Source of the DNA: Zygaena filipendulae
Lineage: Eukaryota; Arthropoda; Insecta; Lepidoptera; Zygaenidae
NCBI GenBank assembly: GCA_907165275.2
Contig: OU015669.1
Location: 704,501-768,500 of the forward strand
DNA: 64,000 nucleotides
Direction: 5' to 3'
Part shown: piece after piece, positions 10,918 through 22,599 of the stretch
Layout: each line of letters starts with the position of its first letter
Position numbering within the stretch: position 1 is the stretch's first letter
Notes under the pieces: model-generated
Databases searched by the model: none
What the model saw: the letters and a program-made list of their open reading frames with translations, nothing else
What the model was told of the DNA's origin: nothing
Program-made: the position numbers and the translations under genes

Positions 10918-12007
10918 TCATACTACTAATATTATAAATGTAAAAGTGTGGATGTTTGGATGTTTAGATGTTTGGATGTTTGGATGTTTGGATGTTTGGA
11001 TGTTTGGATGTTTGGATGTTTGGATGTTTGGATGTTTGGATGTTTGGATGTTTGGATGTTTGGATGTTTGGATGTTTGGATGTTTGGATGTTTGGATGTT
11101 TGGATGTTTGGATGTTTGGATGTTTGGATGTTTGGATGTTTGGATGTTTGGATGTTTGGATGTTTGGATGTTTGGATGTTTGGATGTTTGGATGTTTGGA
11201 TGTTTGGATGTTTGGATGTTTGGATGTTTGGATGTTTGGATGTTTGGATGTTTGGATGTTTGGATGTTTGGATGTTTGGATGTTTGGATGTTTGGATGTT
11301 TGGATGTTTGGATGTTTGGATGTTTGGATGTTTGGATGTTTGGATGTTTGGATGTTTGGATGTTTGGATGTTTGGATGTTTGGATGTTTGGATGTTTGGA
11401 TGTTTGGATGTTTGGATGTTTGGATGTTTGGATGTTTGGATGTTTGGATGTTTGGATGTTTGGATGTTTGGATGTTTGGATGTTTGGATGTTTGGATGTT
11501 TGGATGTTTGGATGTTTGGATGTTTGGATGTTTGGATGTTTGGATGTTTGGATGTTTGGATGTTTGGATGTTTGGATGTTTGGATGTTTGGATGTTTGGA
11601 TGTTTGGATGTTTGGATGTTTGGATGTTTGGATGTTTGGATGTTTGGATGTTTGGATGTTTGGATGTTTGGATGTTTGGATGTTTGGATGTTTGGATGTT
11701 TGGATGTTTGGATGTTTGGATGTTTGGATGTTTGGATGTTTGGATGTTTGGATGTTTGGATGTTTGGATGTTTGGATGTTTGGATGTTTGGATGTTTGGA
11801 TGTTTGGATGTTTGGATGTTTGGATGTTTGGATGTTTGGATATTTGGATGTTTGTTACTCAATCACGCAAAAACGGCTGAACGGATTTAGATGAAATTTG
11901 GCATGCATGTTGTCAGGACTACAGAGAAGGACATAGGGTACTTTTTATCCCGGAACTCCCGAAAGAACTCCGAAATTACTGCGGGTGATTCCGCGGAGCA
12001 CAGCTAG
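10918..12007 (+). mobile_element. Helitron carrying a 904-bp minisatellite
   Basis: The 5' part (TACTACTAATATTATAAATG) and the 3' part (ACTCAATCACGC, ACTTTTTATCCCGG, then GCACAGCTAG|T) match the complete copy at 56707-56905. The 5' TC here is preceded by G, so the exact start is uncertain. Removing the array leaves an ordinary copy of about 190 bp. Confidence 0.85.
10950..11853. repeat. (GGATGTTT)x113 tandem array
   Basis: The array has 113 consecutive 8-bp units with no length change. Only two units differ: the third (10966, AGATGTTT) and the last but one (11838, GGATATTT). It lacks stops in all three plus frames and one minus frame, because 8 and 3 are coprime and the unit contains no stop trinucleotide in those registers. 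The resulting 8-residue periodic peptides (GCLDVWMF, HPNIQTSK) are almost certainly not real proteins. Confidence 0.97.
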
Positions 12008-12247
12008 TAGTGAATGAGGGCCCAGTTCGATCATAGGACTAGTGGTGGGACTACTTGGAATGAACCCCGAATTTCAACGGCTATAAATTCAACTTATCGA
12101 CCGAAGCTAACGGTCGGTCCGACGCGACGGCAACTGCAACGATTGTACCAAACTCAAAGCGCTCTCGGGGAGTTATTGGAAAACTTCTTCACCACAAATC
12201 AGGGATAATATCATCTTCTATTTATACATTACGAGTTTTATTTCACG

Positions 12248-12290
12248 CTAGCTGTGCCCCGCGGTTTCACCCGCGGTATATATATAAATA
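12248..12290 (-). mobile_element. Helitron 3' end fragment
   Basis: Only CTAGCTGTGCCCCGCGG and the stem-loop remain before a TA-repeat. It is joined to the oppositely oriented copy at 12286-12468. Confidence 0.65.
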
Positions 12291-12468
12291 TATAAATCAC
12301 GTGTCACGTTGTTTGTCCGCGATGGACTCCGAAACTACAGAACGGATTTTGATACGATTTTGTAACCATTTATAATATGGTCCAACTTAAAAGATAGGAT
12401 AGTTGTAATCCCGGAATTCCCGCGGGAACCCGGAAATTACCGCGGATGAAGTCGCGCGGGACAGCTAG
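12286..12468 (+). mobile_element. Helitron, third sub-family
   Basis: The body with CACGTGTCACGTTGTTTGTC and GGACTCCGAAACTAC is shared with 34226-34455. It ends GGACAGCTAG|T. The 5' end is blurred by a TATA repeat. Confidence 0.75.
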
Positions 12469-13026
12469 TACAATATAAATAATAATACATTTGTGTAAGA
12501 GATTAATACAGAGTCTATTGTATGACAGGAATGTAGTAGAACGATAGAAACAGTTGTAAACGATGTTACATTGAAATGAAATGAAGTTTATTCGTTACGA
12601 CTAGTGGCTACAATTAAATAGAATGGGTTAACAAAAAGCAGCACAAACTGACGCAACAAAAAGGCTGAAATATTGATATATTGATAGTAATAACCAACTT
12701 GTCATTAGTCACTGTCTGGGGAAATTATTCTACGAGTGCGATGAATGAACGCCCACCATAGATACGGTGAAAGGAGACGGCTTTGAATGGAAATCTTTTG
12801 AGCGATAATAGTAGGACATAGTAGATATAGTAGGACACGGCGTCCACGGGATACGGGTAATGTCAGCCCGATCGATAGGAGAGTCATCTATATACCTACC
12901 TATAGAAAGAAGGAAAGAAGAAAGAAAAGGAGTCTATTGGTCCCCATTTAAAAGGTACAAAATAAGAAGCAGAAAAAATAGAAACTTTAACAAATATTGT
13001 GAATTATTTATGTAACATTAGTATGT
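12469..13026. other. Gene-free stretch with retroposon piece
   Basis: At about 12570-12660 is a segment (GTTTATTCGTTACGAC, AACAAAAAGCAGCACAAAC) that also lies inside the Helitron at 16861-17104. It is probably a short retroposon 3' end. Nothing else is recognised. Confidence 0.4.
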
Positions 13027-13228
13027 GTATAGCTGTGCCCCGCGGTTTCAGAGTTTCCGCGGGAATTCCGGGATAAAAAGTACCCTATGTGTTAATCTGA
13101 TGTATAAGCTATATTATTGTAAAGTTACATTAAAATCCATCCAGTAGTTTTTGCGTGAAAGAGTAACAAACATCCATCCATCCATCCATGCATACTTACA
13201 AACTTTCGCGTTTGTAATATTAGTAGGA
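13027..13228 (-). mobile_element. Helitron with (ATCC)n tract
   Basis: A close sister of 7055-7273 (ATCTGATGTATAAGC, then about four CATC units at 13172-13188). The 3' CTAG is mutated to CTAT and part of the stem-loop is deleted. Confidence 0.75.
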
Positions 13229-13371
13229 TAAAATGCTTTGTCCTGAATGACTGATGGATCACCGCACAGCCTAAACCGCTGATCGTAGAGAACTGAAACA
13301 TGGAGGGTGAGTGTGTTCGTTGTATGACGTAGGCATCCGATAAGAAAGGATTTTTGAAAATTCAACCCCTA

Positions 13372-13417
13372 AGGGGATGAAAAATATATGGTAGGTACCA
13401 TATATTTTTCATCCCCT
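13372..13417. repeat. Hairpin with 22-bp perfect arms
   Basis: AGGGGATGAAAAATATATGG (plus TA) pairs exactly with the right arm at 13396-13417 across a GG loop. No flanking duplication is evident. Confidence 0.85.
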
Positions 13418-13429
13418 ACCTTTACATAA

Positions 13430-13634
13430 AAAAATAACCTTTAAAATTTTTCTCTGTCTGTCTGTCTGTTTAATCCGGCTAATCTCTGAAACAGCTGGAT
13501 CAATTTTAACGAAACTTTCACTAGCGGATAGCTGACGTTATGAGGAGTAACTTAGGATACTTTTATTTTAGAAAAAAAATAGTTCCTGGGGGAATTCCGA
13601 AACTCACGTGGGTGAAACCGCGGGGCACAGCTAG
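13430..13634 (+). mobile_element. Helitron, CTGT-repeat sub-family
   Basis: The 5' part has (TCTG)n, then AATCTCTGAAACAGCTGG and TTTTAACGAAACTTTCACT. The 3' end is GTGAAACCGCGGGGCACAG, then CTAG|T. Relatives lie at 15390-15599 and 23938-24223. The 5' border is not clear. Confidence 0.75.
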
Positions 13635-13879
13635 TTCTGTATAAAATTAAGTGAGATTTATCCACAGAACCCGCGACCCGCAGCTCTGGGCGTGGCATTC
13701 GTTATCTTGATATAATATTATGGCCTACGTACCTTTTGAATTACGTTTACAATTTAACATACAAACGTACATAATATTTCATGTTTTTATATACAGTTTT
13801 ATTTTCAACCCTCCATAAATTCTCGTTTACAGTTTTATTAAATAGGTCTAGCGGCAATTGTTATATCCAAGGACACAGA

Positions 13880-14208
13880 ATTGGCTACTTGACAAAAAAT
13901 TTTTTTTTGTCCGTCGTGTAGATTAGTAAAAAATATTGGACACGTATTTTTTCTTTTTTTACGTACTCAAAAAATAACAGAGATACATTGAGTTGAAATT
14001 TCGCGTGACGTCACAACTCAGTGCGGTTTGTATGGCGCTTATAATGAATATTGACGTCACAAGCCCCCCACCCTAAACTTTAATGCGCTTTATCTATGTT
14101 CATTTTCATTAAATTGAAAAAGCAAAAAATACGTGTCTATTATTTTTTTATTTTCTAACTGACGGACTAATTAGAATTTTGATATTCATACCTTGGAGAA
14201 TACCCAAT
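13880..14208. mobile_element. CRE-core MITE, copy 4
   Basis: Ends are TTGGCTACTTGAC and TACCCAA. The core has GTGACGTCAC and, on the other side, TTGACGTCAC. It is nearly identical to 57775-58105, so the pair is probably young. Confidence 0.8.
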
Positions 14209-14287
14209 TACCTCGGCAACACTTTGTGACGGAATGTAAAAAATAAAGTAGTATGTATGTGGATTTACAGAAAAAAATGTGGTTTCA

Positions 14288-14460
14288 TCTATACTTAACC
14301 TATATTATAAAGCTGAAAAGTGTGTTTGTTTGTTTGGTTGAACGCCCTAATCTCAGGAACTACCGGTTCGAATTGAAAAATTCTACGGATGGATTAAAAT
14401 GTACGCGCACAATTTGCTCCCTCTTTGTACTAGAAAATGCTGGAATATTACGTTCTCGAA
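14288..14460 (+). mobile_element. Helitron 5' fragment
   Basis: It starts A|TCTATACTTAACC then TATATTATAAAGCTG and (TTTG)n. The match fades by about 14460 and there is no hairpin end. Sequence to 14690 shows nothing recognised. Confidence 0.55.
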
Positions 14461-14693
14461 TGTTATTTCATAAATTTTCACACTGACAGCTTTATCACGT
14501 CCATGTCTGAATACATCAGGGGGAGTCGCGTCACTGTGAGATATCTGGGATATGTGACGAAATGAGGCGTGATTTTATAACGATATCATCCGGGAATACA
14601 AAGTCATGTAATGGAGGTCTCCATTCCATTAACTTTTTTTGCTAATAACTTTGGTCGGGGGTGAATTTTTATCCATACCATTCGACACGTCAT

Positions 14694-14800
14694 ATAAATC
14701 CATTACATACATATAAATAAAATTAAAGTGTATGTTTGTGTAATTTCAAATTAACAGCTTTTCACTAAACGCATGAAAGTATAATATAGGGTAACCTACT
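14694..14800 (+). mobile_element. Helitron 5' fragment
   Basis: ACATATAAATAAAATTAAAG, then AACAGCTTTTCACTAAACGC match the start of the copy at 23938-24223. Truncated before the conserved 3' half. Confidence 0.5.
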
Positions 14801-14809
14801 TGTACAGAT

Positions 14810-15293
14810 GGACACAGATAAGCAATAACATGTTAACCCACAAAACGAAGTTATTGATTCAGAAAGATTTATTGAGATTTAGAGAACGTTTTTTAATTAT
14901 GTGTTAACCTCATTACATTTTTTAAATGGACATAGATAAGCAATAACCACACTGTGTGTGTTAACCCACACTGGAGAAATTTTTAGTAAATCGTGTTTTA
15001 AAAGTAGGAGCGCCATTTTGTGTCAACATTTTTTATGTTCAATATTTAGTTACATATTTAAGCAATGTAATAAGGTAAACACATAATTAAAAAACGTTCC
15101 CTAACTCTCAATAAATCGTTCTGAATCAATAAATTAATTTTGTGGGTTAACATGTTATTGCTTATCTGCGTCCAAATATGTAACTAATGAACATAAAAAT
15201 TCTCGACACAAAATGGCGCTATCATTTTAAAACTTTAATTTACTCAAAATTTCTCCAGTGTGGGTTAACACACTATATTGCTTATCTATGTCC
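14810..15293 (-). mobile_element. GGAC-MITE copy A, interrupted by copy B
   Basis: TIR starts GGACACAGATAAGC and, at the other end, GGACATAGATAAGC. Target duplication AGAT lies at 14806-14809 and 15294-15297. Without the inserted copy B and its AAAT duplication the element is 234 bp, the same size as copy C. It has no open reading frame. Confidence 0.9.
14928..15173 (+). mobile_element. GGAC-MITE copy B, nested in copy A
   Basis: A 246-bp copy flanked by AAAT (14924-14927 and 15174-15177). Removing it plus one AAAT restores TTAAATATGTAACTA, the sequence found uninterrupted in the other copies. Confidence 0.9.
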
Positions 15294-15389
15294 AGATATT
15301 GTTATACTTAAAAGGAGACCCCATTCATTTTCTAGTTTACCTTAAATTAATTATTATTGAATAAACCTATTATTATTATTAAAAAAGAA

Positions 15390-15599
15390 AAAAAAATTTT
15401 TTGTCTATCTGTCTGTCTGCCGGTCTGTCTATCAGATCTATCTGTTTGTTCCGTCTAATCTCTGAAACGGCTGGACCGATTTTAACGAAACTTTCACTGG
15501 AAGATACCTGATGTTACAAGGGTTACTTTTGTTTTAGAAAAAAATAGTTCCTGCGGGAATTCCGAAACTCACACGGGTGAAACCGCGGGGCACAGCTAG
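15390..15599 (+). mobile_element. Helitron, CTGT-repeat sub-family
   Basis: (TCTG)n-like start, GAAACGGCTGGACCGATTTT, then ACACGGGTGAAACCGCGGGG and ACAGCTAG|T. The 5' end is uncertain. Confidence 0.75.
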
Positions 15600-16032
15600 T
15601 TGTAATTATATTTATTTATTTAACCTCACCTAGCATGTCGGGGTGGTGATGGACCAGCGATTCTGACAACTTGCGATCAAAGAAACTATAGAAGGCAATG
15701 AATGAGTGAGAAAGGAGTTTTGGATATTGATAACTTGTCACAACACACAGATTAACTTTACTAAACTAAAAATAAGTTAACTTGTAAGTGGTAAGTTATA
15801 ACGACGATCAAAATGGGGATTACCTAATACCTATATTTATATATAAACACGCTTAAAATGTGGAGCAAAACTTGGTGTTCAATTCACAATATCATTCCAC
15901 TCCCTTCGGTAATCGAACCAGAGATCGCAGACTACAGAGGCTAATGTAACTTTTGTTTCTATCATATTTCTATTGCAATCAAAAACATAGCGGTTTTGCG
16001 ACTACAGTAATGCACGTTTTGACACCTACAAT
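15600..16032. other. Gene-free stretch
   Basis: AT-rich sequence with no exon, RNA gene or transposon end recognised. Confidence 0.4.
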
Positions 16033-16036
16033 ATCT

Positions 16037-16270
16037 GGACATAGATAAGCAATAGTGTGTTAACCCACACTGGAGAAATTTTGAGTAAATCGTGTTTTAA
16101 AAGTATAGCGCCATTTTGTGTAAAAAAAATTTATGTTAAATCCTAGTTACATATTTAAGCAATGTAATTAGGTAAACACATAATTAAAAAACGTTCCCTA
16201 ACTATCAATAAATTGTTCTGAATCAATAACTTAAGTTTGTGGGTTAACATGTTATTGCTTATCTGCGTCC
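16037..16270 (+). mobile_element. GGAC-MITE copy C
   Basis: 234 bp, flanked by ATCT at 16033-16036 and 16271-16274. The ends read GGACATAGATAAGCAATA and, inverted, GGACGCAGATAAGCAATA. Confidence 0.9.
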
Positions 16271-16860
16271 ATCTAGCAATCAACCAAATAAATATAGGTA
16301 AGTACTTCAAAAGTTGAAGCTGCCTAAACATGAATAAATAATCACAAAATCACTATTTTTCTGATTAAAACTGAAATATGATAGCAACAAAAGTTACATA
16401 ATTGCCCTGCACGTCTACCGGTACCGGTACCACCGTACCGGTGAGCCAAGCAAGTTTTAATATAATTAGTCAGTAGAATATTAATCACAAGCTATTAGGT
16501 ACGTAAGCTTCTAAGAACGCAACACTATTTAACAGTCTTAAGAATATTTTATCCTGCAACAAATTATATGTTCCTTAAACAAAGATTAAACTCACTTTCT
16601 AATAAAACCCGACACTGGTGTCAGGAATAATCTAAAACTGAACAAGTTTACGAGATACGATAAAAGCTGCAGCGCTATTATGCTGAGAAAAGGCTTTTTT
16701 CAACATAAGGCTGGGCGCACACTGGTCGTTGGCAGCCACGAGTATCCAGCTACCCCAAGTCAAAGGTTCCGAAATCCGCTTCGGTTAAATTTGTTTCGGG
16801 CTTTGCAGTCGAGATGTGGACGTTTGATCTAACCATGATGCATGTCTACTTTAATTAATA
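16271..16860. other. Gene-free stretch
   Basis: A short ACCGGT tandem (about 16420-16442) is the only feature; otherwise AT-rich and unrecognised. Confidence 0.4.
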
Positions 16861-17104
16861 CTAGCTGTCCCCGCGGCTTTATCCGCGGTATACCTATAAA
16901 CTTGAATCACTCTAATATCTATGGGTGAAAAACGTATGAACACCCGTTCGGTAGATTTCTGAATTTATGAAAATGAATGAAAATGAAATCAACTTTATTC
17001 GTTACGACAATAATTAAATACCTAATATTCAATAACAAAAAGTAGAGAACAGACAAACAGACAGACAAACGCGGCGGAGGACTTCCTTTTATAATATGTA
17101 AGGA
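16861..17104 (-). mobile_element. Helitron with a retroposon piece inside
   Basis: The CTAG end is at 16861-16864 and the far end ATAATATGTAAGGA|T is at 17104. About 70 bp in the middle (16975-17045) is foreign and resembles the segment at 12570-12660. The remaining parts match 52661-52865. Confidence 0.7.
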
Positions 17105-19269
17105 TGTAAACTCGATTGTGATACAAGCGATACAAGTGATACAAGTCACACACACAGTCACGTTCGTTCCAAGTTCCAACACTCGGTAAGGCGCCACTAA
17201 TACCAGCAAACGATAGTTGATTTAAGCAGTAGGTATTTCAATAACTCTTCTACCGTTCAAGTGGTGAGTTAATCGGCTATTTGTATAACCGATAACGACA
17301 AATGAGGTGTCGCCACTCGCCACTGCTGCGGTACCGCGTGGGCGCTACTCGCTCCACGTGTGCGCACAGCCTAAGTGGCAAGCCAGTTGATGGCTTACAA
17401 TTTACACAGCGACAGTATTCTCAGAGTGACCACTCGCAACACTTTCGAATAATAAAAAAATCGTAACCAACGTGAGTTTGTTTGTTTTGTTTTGTAAATA
17501 TCTTTATTAACATAAAACGGCAGCATTACATTCCAGTGTAAACAATAATCAGTGTAATTATTCTATTTACATAGTTTATTAGGCCCAAGAAGCCTTTACA
17601 AAACTTTTGTCCATGGAATAAAGACGGAGGAACTTAATAATATAATATAAAATTGATCACTTACAAATTGAAAAACAATGACATCTTTGTGGAGATTTCA
17701 TTTTATAACAGGATTAGTTGTTGCTTAGTAGCAACTTATATTAACTGTGGTAGCAACCAACGTGAGTAAACACCGAAGAATGACACAGAAACAAAAGCAT
17801 CAGAAGTGGGATAGAGAAGATTTGCTTAGCTGGCTGCCGAGAGATTCGCCAGAGGCTCGAAGGCATTTGAATATCGACTCGGTTAGTATATACGTCACTG
17901 AGGCGGCATGAGGCAGGCGCATTTGGCGAATTTTAATATCCTCAAGTAGGTCGTTGGGAATACCTTTACCTTTACATATACCCGTGGGATTTTTTCTTCT
18001 GATTTCTTGCGATATCAATGTGTAAAATATGAGACGGAGCAGAAGTGATCGTTTACACATATTATTATGTAAATCTTATACAGCCTTCGGAAGAGTGCTT
18101 TTGAAAAAAGTAATATCACGCAAATTTTTATGACACAACCTGAATGTTTTCGGAGCGATAACCGTCTAATTGTACCGAATAAGGATAACAGTGGAGGAAA
18201 GAAAAGGGATTGTATGTGTATTGTGTATGTTTTTTTAATTAAAATAATTTTCAGGAAATTTAATATAGTTACTTTATGGGTTGGAATGCTTTCGTGCGTG
18301 CCCAAAGACGTATCAGATAAAAAAAAAAAAAACACACCAATAACGTGTACTTTGGCATATAGAACATCTACAAATTTATCTTTTTTTTTTCATTTATAGC
18401 GTTTGAGATTGCTTTACAGGCAAACGCGTAATATTTATGTTGTTAATCGCCATCGTATGAAAATCTGTGAATGCCTGAAGAGTTGAAATGGGTCCTAAAA
18501 ATAACAAAAAGCAATCACGACGAAGGGCATAACTTGTGTATCCAACGTGGATATAACAGAACGAGAAAAATGATAGATGGCAGAGGTAATAGGAAAACGA
18601 CAAGCGACCTAGATACGGGGAGACAATTTCCACGCGTGACGCGACCAAAGGAACGAAATAGTCCGGGATCGGATAATCGTGAATCCTCGTGTACTATAAC
18701 TTTTAATAAATGTACAATGTCAGTCAACACATCTAGCTGTTTCCCCTTCTAGAGGTTGAATTACCAAAAATTCTGGAATACATTTTTCTTTATATTTGAG
18801 AAGAAAAGTCTAACCAAGAATTTATTTTGAGGCTTGCAAGAGGAACAAACAAAAATAAACTACTTCATTACTTCAAATCCTTTTAGACGCCCTATATATA
18901 TTTATTAAGGAGTTCTCTATCTAGATCTAGCATTGAGGGAGAAGGATGTTAATAATATACGTATCAAAGTAAAATCTTGTTAAGATTTTTTAAGGTTTTA
19001 ATATTTTCTAAAGATGGAAGTCCACCAGTTTCTAAAAGATACTTATAAGTCATTTCATCTTTTTTATCTTTTGATCAAGTGAACCGCTGCGCTCAAAGCA
19101 TCCCCCAGGTTAGATGCCTCTTATCCACTGATACATTCTTTAAATAGTACTTGAGGCGTTCAAAATAAATTAATTCTTCGTTTGTACGGAAGAGTGCGTA
19201 CTACGAATGCAGCTTTTAATTAAACATTAGTAACCACAAACAGAGTAATTAAGGTGAAGTGCAAAGTTC
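17105..19269. other. Gene-free stretch
   Basis: It contains a retroposon-like 3' end on the minus strand at about 17490-17620 (the poly-T/TTTTG side is on plus), and T-rich runs near 18320 and 18378. Several open frames of 80-100 codons overlap one another and show no conserved domain. Confidence 0.4.
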
Positions 19270-19620
19270 TACCTCGCACGTCTATGATTTAACCCTACCT
19301 CCGACAGTAGCCGTGGAGCGTATTCGCGTGTACGGCGTTGAGCAGTCCCAAAGGCGCCGGTTACTTCACTCGTTACGTAACGCGTTCCCGTATTGATCGC
19401 GCCGTTGCCGCCCCGCCCCTCCGGCAAGCCTTCCGCCACCCCCGCGTCGCCTTGCCAGTCAGCCAATCGGAGTCGTCGGTTTAATTTTAATTTGATAGCC
19501 GTTTCGGACGCCGACGCCGCTGATTTGCCAGCTCGTTATGTCAAGTCGATACGTTAATACGTTACGCCGTTCTGGTGTGCGCACGTCGCTTTTGTTTGGG
19601 GAATCCCTTTTGTGGAAGAA
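19270..19620. promoter_or_regulatory. GC-box/CCAAT-rich island, possible promoter
   Basis: In a strongly AT-rich region this patch is CpG-rich and holds GCCGCCCCGCCCCTCC (an Sp1-type GC box) at about 19409-19424, with CAGCCAATCGG (CCAAT box) 35 bp further right. No exon can be tied to it. It may be an unrecognised promoter or 5' exon, or just a GC-rich repeat. Confidence 0.3.
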
Positions 19621-20435
19621 TTAGGGGTATTGTTTCAGTATTTCGCTTCTTTGTTGTTGACTTGGTTGCGTATTGGACGGGAGTAGAATTACGATAACAT
19701 TTTGTTTGAATCGTTCTCTCGAAATGGTTCTAAAAGGGTTTAGAGTTTAAACTTACCAGGTTGAAACCGTCTTCAGAATGAAAAACATCAATGCTAAGTT
19801 TAACGGGGTTTCCGCAGCAATCGATTCAAAGACAGAAGAGGTATGACAGTAAAACAAAATGTAAAGTACCGATCCATACTACACATGCTACATCAAAGCC
19901 AAACACAAAGCTGGTAGAACTGCGGCAAATAGCTAGTAGGCGATATTTTAATTTCCTGAAAATAGACTTCTTAAGAAATTATTTTAATAGCTATATGATG
20001 TTAATTCTAGAACTTCCTAAGCGGTACAAGCGCCTCCTTGTCACCCCCTTACATATACATGAAGAAAGATACAACCAAACCGTAGGATCTATCTAATTAT
20101 GATCCCCAAAAAAAAATCACCGTTTGGAACTTGCAACTAGAGTAGAGAGCAATGTGACTTCAAAAGCGGACTCCGGAATAAATTAATAAAGAAATAAGAT
20201 CTCAGCAAATACGTAGGTATATAAAGAAGGAACAGTCAAACGCAATTTGCCAATATCAGAAGTGGGATGGAACGCGATTGGTGCGGAATTAACGCGAGAT
20301 TGTGAGGTCACACGGCATCGGTAAGGCATAGAAGGATAGGGATAGGTAAGTCAAGGGTGATCGAACTATTCAACGAGTTTACGAACTATTCTTAACAAGC
20401 ACTATAGGTATACACCAACACTATACACTATACTT

Positions 20436-20671
20436 GGACATAGATAAGCAATAATGTGTTAACCCACACTGGAGAAATTTTGAGTAAATCGTGTTTTAAA
20501 AGTTTAGCGCCATTTTGTGTCAATATTTTTAATGTTAAATATTTAGTTACATATTTAAGCAATGTAATAAGGTAAACACATAATAAAAAAATGTTCCCTA
20601 ACTCTCAATAAATCGTTCTGAATCAATAACTTAAGTTTGTGGGTTAACCATGTTATTGGTTATCTGCGTCC
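20436..20671 (+). mobile_element. GGAC-MITE copy D
   Basis: 236 bp, flanked by ACTT at 20432-20435 and 20672-20675. TIRs are as in copy C with two small changes near the right end. Confidence 0.9.
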
Positions 20672-20771
20672 ACTTGTGCTTGTTAAGAATAGTATACTTA
20701 GTGAAAATGTTTGAGAACATGAATGTTAATGAAAACTTGTGTTTACCATGATATTGGTTGTTTAGTATGTA

Positions 20772-20953
20772 CTAGCTGTTGACCCGTGTTAATTTCGGAA
20801 TTACCGCAGGAATCCCGAGGTAAAAAGTATCCTAGGTCCCGCTCTGTACCCCTAACAACGTGTATGCAAAACTTCGTGATGATCAGTAGTGTGGTTTAGG
20901 CGTGAAAGCATAACAAACAAACTCACATTCGCATAATTATACTATAGTATAGA
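20772..20953 (-). mobile_element. Helitron, decayed stem-loop
   Basis: The CTAG end at 20772 and the TCTATACTATAG-like end at 20953 are visible, but the CCGCGG stem has degenerated (GTTGACCCGTGTTAATTTCG). Confidence 0.65.
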
Positions 20954-21023
20954 GTACCTTTTATCCCGGAATTCTCGCGGGAATACCGAAATGGAAGCGG
21001 ATGAAACCGCGGGGAAAAGCCAG
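20954..21023 (+). mobile_element. Helitron 3' fragment
   Basis: TTTTATCCCGGAATTCTCGC, then GGATGAAACCGCGGGGA and CCAG|T. It is joined directly to the oppositely oriented copy at 20772-20953. Confidence 0.6.
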
Positions 21024-22590
21024 TTTTCGTATGAAATAATGAAGAAGGATGTAACCAATAGTAACTATAACTTTTGCTACTAGATAACGACGTGACGTCC
21101 CCACAGAGGACCATTGCGTGTTCAGTAATTGACTTTTACGACACACAAGCTCATATACCTTTCTTTATAAGAGAAAAAAACATCCTTTCTCACGCTTATT
21201 TATTTCGTTTTTTAATAAATATTATAAAATCTGTTCAGCGTGGCGTGGACGACCAAAAAAGGTTCATTACAGAACCTTTTTTTGAATTATCAATTTTCAC
21301 ATGAAAAAAAAAATGGACGACCCTGCTCAAAAGAAATTATTCAAAAGTACCTTTACCCATTAAAATATATTGAATGAATAAGTTGAATAGTTCGATGAAT
21401 AATAATGCAAGTACAGTACCTATACTACGGGCATCACGAAAAAATAGGACTGCGAAAATATAATAATGATCTACGACCGTCAATCATGAAGACAAAAGTT
21501 AAGAAGTTCGCTTGTAGGATTCCCCAAAGCAAAAAATAATACTGACTAAGCTAAAATGCTCTTATTTCTTCACGTACAAGGTTGAGAACAAAGCCTCACT
21601 TTTTATACGAACAATATTCTATTCCCTAATGTTTTTTTTTTTTACGAAGTTGCGTTCGAGACAATTTATAAAGGTGAAAGAATAAATAAGATCAAAGGTG
21701 AAATGGACCAAACCACGGCACAAAATGTACAGGAATTTTATCAAGGAAAAAATCTTTTTATTTGCTTAAATCGCAGAGAAATTTCGTACCTAGTAAGGTC
21801 ACTGTACAACCAATAAAACAGGTAAAAAATATAAAAAAGGAATGGGTCTGACTTTATTACCTCTTTAACTTAGGTACCTACTTACTCTCTGTGATAGCAA
21901 AGCGAATAAGCAGTGTCAATAACTCTTGTGCAAAAAAGATATTATCTATATAATTCGACATTTCATTTCTGACTTGATAAATTAAACAACAGCTGGCACA
22001 AAATAAAGAAGAATGCTAGAGGACAGGTAACCTCATATCCGTTTTTGCGCAAATTAATTTTATTACACAGAAACTTAAGAGGCGACATCGACTTTTACTG
22101 TAAATGAATAAATACAGCTACGATAACCATCACAAAGTAAGGTAACAAAAACTTCAAAGAGAAATGGCGCCCAACAAGCGATGGCAATATTACTTTAACA
22201 ACATTCTTGGACGTGTTCAAATAACCTACAAGCCATAACGTGTGTAATTTAGAACACAGCTGAAAGTATACATTACGCTCCAAAATTAATATACATATTT
22301 AAACTCTTGCATCAACACCACTACTGTATTATCATGGCATGGAAACGTGTTACGACTTCGCCCAGCAAAGTTTGAAGGTAATATTGTTTACTTACAACCC
22401 GAAGTTTTACTTTTTTATACGAATATAAGCGTTCAGAGGGAAAATAATGGTAACGCCAAAGAAGCCACCCCTATCCGCCTGCGTTTGTCATTAAAACTTT
22501 GAAATACGTATTTCTTTATTCAAAAAGAAGTATATTTGAAATAGGTCAAACTTTAAACTTGTATAGAAACCTTCCCCCTTTTCTAACCTT
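21024..22590. other. Gene-free AT-rich stretch
   Basis: No exon or RNA gene recognised on either strand. Poly-T and poly-A runs occur near 21305 and 21632. Confidence 0.4.
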
Positions 22591-22599
22591 CTTTTTGTT

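Noticed and set aside
10886..11894. Long open frames on both strands with GCLDVWMF or HPNIQTSK repeats
   Set aside because: They are translations of the GGATGTTT tandem array in every register. The unit contains no stop and the flanks are Helitron ends, so no protein-coding gene is supported.
19791..20096. 101-codon ATG-started frame near the GC island
   Set aside because: No known motif and background-like codon use. It could be a chance frame; kept only as a reason to check the nearby island.
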